From the NCBI RefSeq assembly GCF_937616625.2, contig NC_065571.1, positions 42,190,651 to 42,254,650 of the forward strand: a stretch of 64,000 nt of DNA. Reading direction: 5' to 3'. This DNA is from Mercurialis annua. Its lineage: Eukaryota; Streptophyta; Magnoliopsida; Malpighiales; Euphorbiaceae. How positions within the stretch are numbered: the first letter of the stretch is position 1; each line of letters opens with the position of its first letter. Shown one piece after another: positions 23,872 through 33,529 of this stretch. A model generated the notes under the pieces. It was not told the origin of the DNA. It saw only the letters and a list, made by a program, of their open reading frames with translations, and ran no database searches. A program made the translations under genes and the position numbers.

Positions 23872-24482
23872 GCAGATTGTTCCCTCAGATCGCACACCAG
23901 ATTTTTATACTTAAAAACCATCAATCAAACAATATACTATACGATCAAATCATATAATATGCGATGCAAGCGATAATACTCTTATAGTATATGAAATAGG
24001 TTTTACGAATAATACACGAAAGTAAAATGTAACTCACATGGACCGCTATCCAATCTACTAGGTTATCGATAGGATAGTAAACTTGTGTTAACCAAATCCG
24101 TCGACCTCGTAACTTGTCGATATGTATGTTACATATTCAAATCAAATACACATTTAATAAGTAAACGTGAACCTAATTTAAAAACCCTAAGTTATAAACT
24201 TAGGTTATCTCAATTCGATCCTAATATGGTTTGCAAACTCGTTAACCTTTAATCATACTCCAATAATTGGTTAATACCATTCGTGGTATTCAATTAATCG
24301 ATTAAACTTTGCTTGAAGTATCCATTTTGAAAACCTAATTCAAAACGTCAAGTTCAATGATCGTTTTTCACGTTTTTGGAGTCCATAGAATGCTATCAGG
24401 TTGGGGTACCTCGTGCCGGACCTCGGCACGACGTATGGGAGTCATCGATGGCTGGGAAAATTGTGCCCAACTTCTTTCACGG

Positions 24483-24582
24483 CGTGAGACATGGTCTCAC
24501 GTCGTGAGAGACTGTTTCACGTCGCGAGACCCGACCTCGCGTCGTGAGACTACGTCTCGGGTCGTGAGACATCATGACCAGC
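24483..24582. repeat. Palindrome array with exact 20-bp period
   Basis: Units of 19 bp separated by a single T start at 24483, 24503, 24523, 24543 and 24563. Pairs are CGTGAGAC with GTCTCACG, CGTGA with TCACG, CGCGAG with CTCGCG, and CGTGAGAC with GTCTCGGG (partial). In the third unit both arms changed together (CGTGAG/CTCACG to CGCGAG/CTCGCG). A further palindrome (CGTGCCG with CGGCACG) lies just upstream near 24410-24431. Confidence 0.8.
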
Positions 24583-25823
24583 CCCTATCCAACGTTTTTC
24601 ATCACTTTTAACCTTTCGAATTTATTCCGACATGCTTCTACATCTATAACCTGCAAAACCCATCTCTGAAACCGTTAAAAACAACCGTAACGGTGTGATT
24701 TAAGTAATTTCGATTCGACCGTACACAATATCACACAAAACAGCCACAAAACTCTTAAAACTCAAAATCAAGAACTCATCCTTACCTTGATATGAAGCTT
24801 GGGGATGATAGAGGTCGAATTTATAAAGAGATCGGAACGAAAAACATGTTATTCAGACGTCGAACGATGAAACCCTAATGATCGCAAGTTTTTTCTTTCT
24901 TTTCCTATATCTATTACTTCTTTTGTTCTTGAATGCATATTCATATGAATTGGTTTATATACTTTGGCTAATATACATCTTTGATCCTTCACTTCTTTAA
25001 TCAATACAATTCTTCTTTTAACTTTCCTTTTAATCAAACGGTCAATTGCTCACTTTAACTCGAATACGAACGTATTAATTAAAACCAAATAAATAATACT
25101 AATCCATAATTATTATTATCCGTCGATAATCTTTTATTTATGATTCTCGAGAATTAACTTTTTATTTACCAATTTGGGACTTAAACTTTATTTTAATAAC
25201 TTTTCTCACCGTTTTTTTTGTCACAATTCAATCCATTAATTAAAGTCTAATATCAAATTTTCCATATTAGAATTCTCAAAATCGACCTACTCGGGTCTTG
25301 TCTTAATATATATACCTTTCGGTATTCTTTAGTCGGATAGTTCTCGTGGCTAAAAGAGACAAGTTGCCCACTTAGGCAATGTTAAACGTACGGGGTATTA
25401 CAAACCCCCAAACAAGGGGTATAGCCAACCATAACTAATCTAACATTAATCACTAACTAATAATCAATAAACATATTAAAAGTAAGAAGAGTTACCTTAA
25501 GTAGTAAGTAGAGCACTAGCATAAACAAGATAATGAAGAACAATAATAAAAAATTTGCATTAAAGTGGGTGCAAAAAAATCTAGAAATATTTGAAGAACA
25601 CCAAACAAGAAATATGCTCTAAGAACAAAAGAAACTCTACCTACTTTTTACTCAATTCTTATAATGATAATGTTATGACCTAAAATAGAGATAAAAGGAT
25701 TTATATAGTACTCCCTAAAAGAAAATAAAAGACATATTATTACATGAGTGTTTGGCCAAATAAGAAAGTGGATCTCAAGTCTTGTGTCTTCAAAATTCAA
25801 ATTCAGAGCCCATTTTAACCCTT

Positions 25824-25950
25824 ATCTCGATCGAGACAATCATTTAAAGGTGTGTCTCGATCGAGACAAGCTCCTTCAAAAACTACTGCCCAAAATATTG
25901 CTCTTGTCTCGATCGAAACACTTCCTTGAGTGTCTGTCTCAATCGAGACA
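25824..25950. repeat. Four palindromes in solo LTR 1
   Basis: TGTCTCGATCGAGACA or one-base variants occur at 25823-25838, 25853-25868, 25905-25920 and 25935-25950. Spacing is irregular. Confidence 0.8.
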
Positions 25951-26155
25951 TGCTTGATTCTTCCCAAAGACTTTGCTCCTTTACTTCTTTGACGATTCTT
26001 TCCTTTTCTTTGGCCAAAAACGATCCAAAATATTTCAATGCCCTTAAAAAAATCAAACACCTAATAAGGTACCCAATTCACCTCAAAATGCACGGAAAAT
26101 AGCATAAAAGCGCAATGAAACAACTCAAGTAAATAGGAGTATTTTACTCTTATCA

Positions 26156-26615
26156 CTCCGGCCAAAGGTCCAGGTAACAGGTCTTATCTTACGGTTACTG
26201 CTTCCGAAGAATCTACCACTGCGATTTACTTTGAGAATTACCCCTCTAACTAGTTCTACGACGACATCGATTTTTTTTTGCTAAATTTGATATTACAGGA
26301 AAGGTAACCCTACCATGACGTTTGAATAAGCTTAATTTGAGATTTGATTTTCTTCCAATCGAGTCTGAGTTAACATTGAGGCAATTATTAGGAAATTCAA
26401 CCAGTTTTTAATTGGTCCTTGTCGGGTTAGCAATTTTTAGCTAGGTTTCCTAAACCTAATGCTCCCATGCACCGTTTTCAAATTTCACGTGATCAGTTGC
26501 AATCTGGTTTCAATCGATCAACAGCTCATCGAGCTCCAGCAGTTCAGAAAGTTTTCAAGGAATCAATTCATGATTCTAGATCTTATTCTCAAGTTGTTAA
26601 CCCTATTGCATTTTA
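26156..26615. other. Continuation of Helitron interior after the LTR nest
   Basis: Begins with the second copy of the target duplication, then the right half of the GC-richer segment (to about 26275), then AT-rich sequence. No gene. Confidence 0.35.
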
Positions 26616-27434
26616 ATACCCCGTACATTATTAAGGTATTAGATGGTGACACGTGCCCTAATTTAGGACATAAGGTAAATTAGGTCGGGATGGAAAATTG
26701 TGTTATGGAGTAAGGTCAAAATAAGTTTATTAAGATGATCGCGAAATTATAATTTAATTTGGAAATTATTATTCGTAAGAGCGGGTATTAGCGGGACTAA
26801 GAAAAAGTTAAGGAAACTAATATAAAATAAATAATAGGCGACATGCTAATAATTTTTCCGCCAATGTCCGTGAAATATTTTAAAGAATTTATCGTTAAAG
26901 TTTCATGGAGTTTCGAGACTGGTTTAAAATTGGACGCGGACGTTTATTGAATTTTTGGATTAAAGTGCATGACTGAGCTGCTTGAGTTAAGCGGTAATAT
27001 AGCCAATATATAAATATATCATAGTAAGTCGGTTTTAAATATTAAGAATTTGAATAAGTTAAATTTGGATTTTTAATATTTGGTAAAAAAGTGATATCAG
27101 GATTAAGGAATAAGCACAAGAAAAAATTTATAAATAAAGTGTTAAGTTCTGTATTAATAATTTTACTATTAATACTCGGAAATTTATATTATGGAGTTAT
27201 CGAGAATATTTTATAAAGTTTATGATGTATTATTTATTTGGTTATAAATAATACGTAATTATTGTGATTAATTGATCACTTTGGATAAATAAAAAGCTAA
27301 AATAAAAAAAGTAAAAGTAAAAATTGTGAAGGATTAAAGAGAGTATTAACCATGTTACATATTAATAATAAAAACAAATGTGAGAAGGATGGATAAGTTG
27401 GTAAATAAAAGTGGGGAATTTGGTTACATTTTTA

Positions 27435-28014
27435 GGCCCTCTCTCAAATAATTCCAATTGTTAATTGGAATTCATTTATAAATGAATTCTATATGAAAAT
27501 TATCTACAAATGAAGTACACCATTTGGAATGAAACGATATAAAATTTAGAATTGAAATAAATTTGTTTGCAATGAATTCTAGAATTGAATTTTTTGTAAC
27601 TTTGTTCCCATATTAACTTTATAGATATTTTATTAAAAATATCTTAAAAATAAAAATAATAATTATATTTTTTTATAATACTACATAAAAAAGACGGAGA
27701 TGAAAATTAGAAAGAAAAGATAGAAAGAAAAAAATAGTAATAACAATAAAAAGTGAAAGAAAATAAAAAAAATAGTTTTATGTAGCAAGGACAAATTAGT
27801 CAAATATAATTGTTCTTTTAAATTTTTGTAATTCATTTATAAATTCTATCTATTTTAGTTGGATTTGCAATTTCTCAAATTATAATTAAAACCAATTCCA
27901 GAATTTCAATTCCAAAAATTGTATTAATAGCTTCATTTATTCCAAACACAAAAAATTAGAATTACAAATGAATTCCACATAAATTTAAGAAATTCATTCA
28001 TTTTAAAGGGGCCC
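27435..28014. mobile_element. Tourist-like MITE inside the truncated LTR
   Basis: A 580-bp AT-rich block bounded by TTA on both sides (27432-27434, 28015-28017), with short inverted ends (GGCCCTCTCTCAAAT and, in reverse complement, GGGCCCCTTTAAAAT). GAATTC-containing motifs recur throughout. Ends and target fit PIF/Harbinger, but the inverted repeats are imperfect. Confidence 0.55.
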
Positions 28015-29101
28015 TTAACTATCATAAAAAACAAAATTGAGAAGGAACAAATAAGTTATTGGTCATAAACAAAGAACCAAACTGACATATTAACCAATAT
28101 ATATTTTCATTTTCTTCAGCGTAATAGAGCAAACCTTAGGCGAAAATTAGGGTTTTTCATTTTCAATCTGTTTCTCGATTCCGACTCTAATTGATAATCT
28201 GCATGTATACAAGATAATAATTACAAATTTGACTTCAATTTTATATATTCTGATATTTATTAATTTATTATTCGATAACAGTTTATCGAATCGATATACT
28301 GAATTGATAGATTTTAAGTGTTTGGATTGCGGATTTGAGTTAGGTTATAGTCGAATTAATGTTTTAATTAATTTAGCGATGGATTAAGGAATTCGATACG
28401 GTTTATTGATTTTCCGTTAGTTCGGACGTGTTTAATTTATGGTTTGAGTTTGATTTCCATTGAATTGGAGGTATATACGTGGATTGATTGGAAAAGGTTT
28501 GATCATAGAATAAAAGGATTAAGGTTAGTCGTATTCTAACACTGACAATTGGTCCAATGTTTAAATGTTTAGATACGACAAGTTTGAGGATTTCGGACGC
28601 AACGGAATAAAGGATGAAAGGATTGGATAGCAAGTAGTGAGTACAGTCTACTCGTTGATAGTCATAAAGCCAAGTATTTTTATATACTAAATGTTATATG
28701 AATAATATACTTCATGTTTGGATCATATGTTAGGTGTATGTTTGAACAATATTATACTATGTAAGTGTTGAATATGATTGTTCATCGTAATATGTTGTTT
28801 TAAGAATAACATGAATATACTATAGATAATTCAAGTATTAAAAGTATGGGGAAGGGTAAAGTACACATAATACGTAATTGAATATCGACCAATACATGGA
28901 TAAAGAAACTTAGTACGTGACGATATGTACTATTAATCGAATCGAATACTTCATATGTGTATGTTTTATGGATGTGTGTTCTTATTTATGATGTGCATGT
29001 TATGGTCCGAATAAGGATCAAAAGAACCATACACAAAATACTAAAACTATAGATAAACGTATCAAGTAAGTTGTACTAATGCACATCCAATTATAAGTTT
29101 T

Positions 29102-29147
29102 GAGATACGAGGTAACTCGGTGGAATTATCTCGGAACCTGTATCCTA
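29102..29147 (+). repeat. Core-type hairpin in the truncated LTR
   Basis: Contains the reverse complement of the LARD core (AACTCGGTGGAATTATCTCG), bracketed by GATAC...GGT and ACC...GTATC. It shows the same core-and-stem design in a third LTR family. Confidence 0.65.
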
Positions 29148-29245
29148 CTAATACTCGATAAAATTCCTCGGGATTTATATTGTAATAAAATCAAACATAA
29201 TGCATCGAGAACAGAACGAAAACGATAATTATGACATGGAACTCG

Positions 29246-29445
29246 TGGTACATCAGTTTACTTCGCTATCGGTATCATGTGATTAGAAACACATCGGTTG
29301 ACTTTGGTATCGATGTTAGGTAATCGAAACACATTTGTTGGCCTTGCTATTGATGACAGATAATTGAAACACATCAGTCGGCCTTGCTATCGATATCAGG
29401 TAATCGAGACACATCGGTTGGCGTTACTATCGATGTTAGACAAGT
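29246..29445 (+). repeat. 40-bp tandem repeat, about five units
   Basis: Units begin GAAACACATCGG or close variants at 29286, 29326, 29366 and 29406, exactly 40 bp apart, with a weaker first unit before. The first and fourth clear units pair internally (ACATCG with CGATGT). Confidence 0.75.
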
Positions 29446-29868
29446 AAGATATCAAAGAAATTTAACGTAAAATGAAGCTATTGAATATGAATAAGGAACA
29501 ACTATATCATTTGTGAGTTCAAGTAAAGTACGATTTATCTTGACTAATATTTCAAGCATAATTTGAAAAGACTCTATTTTACATAAAGAGGCTTTAAAAT
29601 GTTTTCACCCTTTATGTAATATTTGCTTGTAATATTGTGTAACTCACTCAGTTTTATACTCATCCGGTTGTTCTTCCAATTCTTCAGATTTAGTAAGTTA
29701 TGGTTTGAAGAAGTAAGTTTCCAAAGTTTAAATTCCTTAGATGTTATTTATACGAGGCGTAAAAGACGTATTTTTATTCTAGATATCCGCAATAGATTAG
29801 ACCTTTTTGACTATGTATTTATATTTAAGCGTTTTAACTCTATTAATCTTTTAAAAAAGGTCATAGCG

Positions 29869-31187
29869 GGAATGATATTTTTAGAAATCTAGCTTTTTCG
29901 CGAGAAGCTAATTTTTATATTTTTTTCTCGCGTTCCACTCCTTATTGCCATGTCAATATAATCACCATTTTCAAAACATAAAATACAAATAAATTAATTT
30001 TAAATAAATTAATAATAATTAATTTTAAATAAAAAAATTGCCATTAGACAATCTGTAATCAATACACTAGTAAAAATATACTTAATGCTTAATTTAGAGT
30101 TCAAAATTCTAGTACAGTATAGATTATAAGAAATTTTAATTAATTTTCTCTAAAAAGATTTATCTTTTTCTTATAAACTCAATTAAGGAATTAAAATTGA
30201 TACATGTGAAGTCGAATTTAGAATGTCAAATCCAAACGGTGAGGCCACCGGTTTCCGGTTGAACAAGTTTAATGACCGGTTCAACCGGTTTAATAAAAAA
30301 CAGTTGAAATTTTTTTGGTTTTTCGGTTTTTTATCGGTTTAATCCGGTCTTATCTGGTTCAACATCTGATTTTTACCGGTTTAATCCGGTCCAACCCGGT
30401 TCAATCCTGTCCAACTAAAAGATTCGGTTTTTTGCAGTTTCAGACCGGAAGACTAGCCGGTTCGCGGTTCAACTGGTCCGACCGGCTTGTCCGGTCCGGT
30501 TTTTAAAACACTGTTTTAGACAACTATAAATTTTAAAATATATAAATCGAATCAAACATAAAAATACTAAATTTAATTAAATAATTTTTTTTAAAAAAAA
30601 TTATTTTAAAAAACTGTTTGTTGTCTTATTTTCAAAACAAATGTTTACAAAATGATAATCTAAATATAGTGTAGTAAATCAATATAATTTTATTTAAATT
30701 TATATGTATTTTTTAAAATAAATTGTAGCTTTTAAATGATGTAACGTTTGATGTTGATTAGGCTAGTAAATTATCATCGCTTTTCGGCTATAACCGTAAG
30801 GTGCAACAGATAATAAATTTGGTAGCCAAACAAACAAAATTAAATAAAATACCCGATCTATAATAATTAAAACCCACAAAGTTCCATAGAACCATCAATT
30901 TCTATAATTCGTTTTGTATAAAATTATTTATAAGAATGTAATACACCCAGAAGGTAATAATTTTCCTTGACTCCATTCATCAATGTTTTTTTTCTTAACT
31001 CCATAATCAGCCAATCTATCTTGGAAGCCAAGTAACTTGTTCAAAAATTATGATGCCCCAGCACGTATAGTACTGATCAGCAACTATGTTTTATGCTTTA
31101 ATATATTAAGTTGTGCACACTACTAACCTATTTTTGTTAAATTATAACCTGCCACATGAGTTACATTTTTACTCTTATATCTCCATC
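29869..31187 (+). other. Upstream region of cell-wall protein gene A
   Basis: Aligns with 35240-36252 and 39914-40928 upstream of genes B and C but is clearly more diverged. A Helitron 5' terminus ends at 30123 (minus strand TCTATACTGTACTAG). An insertion rich in ACCGG and CCGGTT motifs is present only here (about 30230-30513). Confidence 0.65.
30230..30513 (-). mobile_element. hAT-like insertion rich in CCGGTT motifs
   Basis: This block is absent from the equivalent places upstream of genes B (about 35600) and C (about 40280). Its right end in reverse complement is CAGTGTTTTAAAAACCGG, a typical hAT-type terminus. The left end is degraded and I see no clean 8-bp duplication. Confidence 0.5.
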
Positions 31188-31194
31188 TATAAAA
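31188..31194 (+). promoter_or_regulatory. TATA box of gene A
   Basis: TATAAAA, 92 bp before the ATG, at the same distance as in genes B and C. The surrounding 150 bp are nearly identical in all three copies. Confidence 0.75.
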
Positions 31195-31279
31195 TCCCTC
31201 GTCCTCATTGCTATTTCTCATCACCCCTCCACACTAACAAAAGCTTATATATCTGAAAATTAAAACAAAAATTTCAGAT

Positions 31280-32254
31280 ATGGCTTCAAAAATTATAGCC
31301 TCCAACGCATTTCTCATTTCCCTCAATCTTATCTTCTTCACTTTAGTTAGTGCTGCCTATTATCCACCGTCATCATCCGAGTCAATCGACTATACACCAC
31401 CAGAACAAAACAAATACACACCTGAGTACACTAGTGTTCCAACATCAACAATATCAGAGAAAAAAGAATATACACCAGACTACACTAAGAATCCAACATC
31501 AGCAACACCGGAGCAAAACGAATATGTGCCTGACTACACTAAGAATCCAACATCAGCAACATCAGAGCAAAAAGAATATGTACCTGACTACACTAGCAAT
31601 CCATCATCAACAACTCCAAAGCAAAAAGAATATGCATCTGACTACACCAGCAACCCAACATCAACAACACCAGAGCAAAAAGAATATGCACCTGACTACA
31701 CTAGCAATCCATCATCAGCAACTCCAAAGCAAAAAGAATATGTATCTGACTACACCAGCAACCCAACATCAACAACACCAGAGCAAAAAGAATATGCACC
31801 TGACTACACTAATAATCCATCATCAAAAACACCAGAGAAAAAAGAATATGCACCGGACTACGCCAACAACCCATCATCAACAACACCAAAACTGATCAAT
31901 TATGCACCTGACTACACCAGCAACCCATCAGCAACACCATCAGAGTCAATCAATTACTCACCTGACTACTCTTCCCACCCATACGCTAAACCTTTTAAAT
32001 GCCCAAAGGATACCCTTAAATTAGGTGTATGCGTCAGTTTATTAAAAGATTTATTGGGTGTTACAGTTGGTACCCCACCACATGCTCCTTGTTGCAGCCT
32101 CATTGGTGATCTAGTTGATTTTGAAGCTGCCGTTTGCCTTTGCACCACCATCAAAGCCAGTCTCTTGGGCATCAACTTGAATCTTCCAGTTAACCTTACC
32201 TTGTTGCTCAACTATTGTGGCAAACATGTGCCAAAAGGATTTCAATGTGCATGA
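31280..32254 (+). CDS. Hybrid proline-rich cell-wall protein, copy A
   Basis: A 324-residue intronless gene. Residues 1-25 form a signal peptide (hydrophobic, ending VSA before AYY). Residues about 35-235 are some ten 18-residue repeats of the type PEQKEYAPDYTSNPSSTT, rich in Tyr, Pro, Ser and Thr. The C-terminal 84 residues are an eight-cysteine domain: C241-X9-C251-X19-C271C272-X13-C286-X-C288-X24-C313-X9-C323. This is the layout of hybrid proline-rich proteins and the DC2.15 / hydrophobic-seed group within the lipid-transfer superfamily. The protein should be secreted and probably sits at the wall-membrane interface; the paired tyrosines could be cross-linked. Exact function is unknown. 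Private features include TISEKKE and DFEAAV. Gene A has the most diverged upstream region of the three. Confidence 0.9.
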   Translation: MASKIIASNAFLISLNLIFFTLVSAAYYPPSSSESIDYTPPEQNKYTPEYTSVPTSTISEKKEYTPDYTKNPTSATPEQNEYVPDYTKNPTSATSEQKEYVPDYTSNPSSTTPKQKEYASDYTSNPTSTTPEQKEYAPDYTSNPSSATPKQKEYVSDYTSNPTSTTPEQKEYAPDYTNNPSSKTPEKKEYAPDYANNPSSTTPKLINYAPDYTSNPSATPSESINYSPDYSSHPYAKPFKCPKDTLKLGVCVSLLKDLLGVTVGTPPHAPCCSLIGDLVDFEAAVCLCTTIKASLLGINLNLPVNLTLLLNYCGKHVPKGFQCA

Positions 32255-32509
32255 ATTAATTAAAATCTGTTTTTTCCAAACTCCATTTACTAGTTGTATT
32301 GTATTTTTTTAATTTACATGTTTTTTTTGGTAGACTCAAGCTTCTTGTCTACATCCACTTACAAGCTTGTACTCATTTGAATTGTACTGCTTTTAATTTA
32401 TGAATTAATTTTATTTTTTGAATTAAATCTGGACGAATTCATATATTTAAAACTATAATAAAATTGATAAATACACTATAATTTACCAATTTTGTTCAAC
32501 AATTCAGTA

Positions 32510-33188
32510 CTCCCTCCATTTTGAAATAGTTGTCGCTTTAAACATTTCCAAACATGGTTTGTCATTGATTTGGTTTGAAAAATTACCAAACCAGTATAAT
32601 TAGTTTGAATAAGTATAATAGTGCTAAATCGGTCAAACCAAATGCAAACAGACCACTGTCAAGCCGTAACACCCTAGGTCAGATCCTGGTCAGGAGATCA
32701 GTTTTATAAGCAGTAGAACAACAAGAAGGCCAAATGTTCAAGGAAGAGACGGTAGCTGGTATCTACACATAAGTATTATAGCAACTAGGTCGGTCTCATG
32801 AGATACTGAATCAGTTTGGTCAGGTCACTCAAGCCAGTTACATTTTGGCGTGATATTAAATGGGCTAAAATATGGACAATTAAACGGAAAAATGAAAAAT
32901 GGTACTCCTTCCATTCTGAAATAGTTGTCGCTTTAGCCATTTTCACATAAATTAAGAAATCAATAAATATGTCAAAATTGTAAGTATTTTTACTAAATTA
33001 GCCTTTCTTGAAACTTGTTAACATTAATTAGTATGACTCTTTATTTGTATTTTTGTATTATTTCAATGAATTAATAAGGGATATATGTGTAAAAATAGCA
33101 ATAAATGCTTTCTTAGTATTGCAAAGTGACAAGTATTATAAAATAAAAAAAATTCCCTAAATCGACAACTATTTCAGAATGGAGGGAG
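32510..33188. mobile_element. Stowaway-like MITE downstream of gene A, enlarged by a 389-bp insert
   Basis: TA-flanked, with inverted ends CTCCCTCCATTTTGAAATAG and its partner at 33159-33188. The equivalent element after gene B is only 285 bp. The extra 389 bases (32545-32933) match window positions 1-407 in inverse orientation and are bracketed here by two direct copies of the MITE end. Copy B could therefore be a deletion by recombination between those copies, or copy A an insertion. Confidence 0.75.
32545..32933. repeat. Dispersed repeat inside the MITE
   Basis: Unknown 389-bp sequence, present in inverse orientation at 1-407. Not coding in any frame. Confidence 0.65.
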
Positions 33189-33195
33189 TAATATA

Positions 33196-33521
33196 CTCCC
33201 TCTGTCCATTTTTAGTTGTCGCTTTAGGCTAGATTGCTAAGATTAAGAAAGTGCTTCTTTTCTCTTAAATTATAAACGTAAATACTAATATAACCTTATT
33301 TATAAACTCCACTATTGAAAAAATTTGCTTTGAAAATAGAGTTATTAATCCACTATTGGATGATTTAGTTTTGAAAATTGAACTGCCATTTAATGAAGTG
33401 ATTTAATAAGAAGGTCAAATTTGGAATACTATTGTAAAAATCACATAGAAATCCTAAAATGACAACTATTAATGGAGAAAAATATTTGCCTAAAACGACA
33501 ACTAAAAATGAACGGAGGGAA
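33196..33521. mobile_element. Second Stowaway-like MITE downstream of gene A
   Basis: 326 bp, flanked by TA, inverted ends CTCCCTCTGTCCATTTTTAG and partner. Also present after gene B (37870-38195) and absent after gene C, where the intact empty site lies at about 45485-45500. Confidence 0.8.
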
Positions 33522-33529
33522 TATATCAA

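Larger units (their letters stand above)
11572..25402 (-). mobile_element. Solo LTR 2 (middle of the nest), interrupted
   Basis: On the minus strand it begins TGTAATACCCCGTACG and ends in the TCGTGACA type. Flanks are AACCC on both sides (11567-11571 and 25403-25407), an exact 5-bp target duplication. Its own sequence is 11572-12110 plus 23441-25402 (about 2.5 kb); the LARD at 12111 interrupts it. It contains four hairpin units at 23595-23791, a module shared with other LTRs at 23837-23871, and a 20-bp-period palindrome array at 24483-24582. Confidence 0.8.
10888..26155. mobile_element. Solo LTR 1 (outermost of the nest), interrupted
   Basis: The LTR starts TGTTGGTCCTTTACCGCAAG and ends ACTCTTATCA. 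It is flanked by CTCTG (10883-10887) and CTCCG (26156-26160), a 5-bp target duplication with one change. Only 10888-11571 and 25408-26155 belong to it (about 1.43 kb); the rest is nested insertion. The start resembles a common plant LTR type with GATCGATCTC shortly inside. It carries four 16-bp palindromes at 25824-25950. No internal region remains, so it is a solo LTR. Confidence 0.75.
26616..29868 (+). mobile_element. Truncated large LTR, plus orientation
   Basis: The start TAATACCCCGTAC matches the start of solo LTR 2 read on its own strand. Inner stretches such as GTGAAATATTTTAAAGAATT (near 26870) resemble the LTR at 49862, and AACTCACTCAGTTTTATACT (29641) matches a position usually a few hundred bases before the end of these LTRs. 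The terminal GTCGTGACA is missing: at about 29868 the sequence switches to the repeat unit upstream of the cell-wall genes. It contains a MITE (27435-28014), one core-type hairpin (29102-29147) and a 40-bp tandem repeat (29246-29445). Confidence 0.6.

Noticed and set aside
31350..31895. 181-codon frame rich in His, Gln, Lys and Thr overlapping each cell-wall gene (also 36415-36960 and 41091-41636)
   Set aside because: It is the second frame of the 54-bp coding repeat, open because the repeat unit has no stop in that frame. The real frame has a signal peptide and the eight-cysteine domain.
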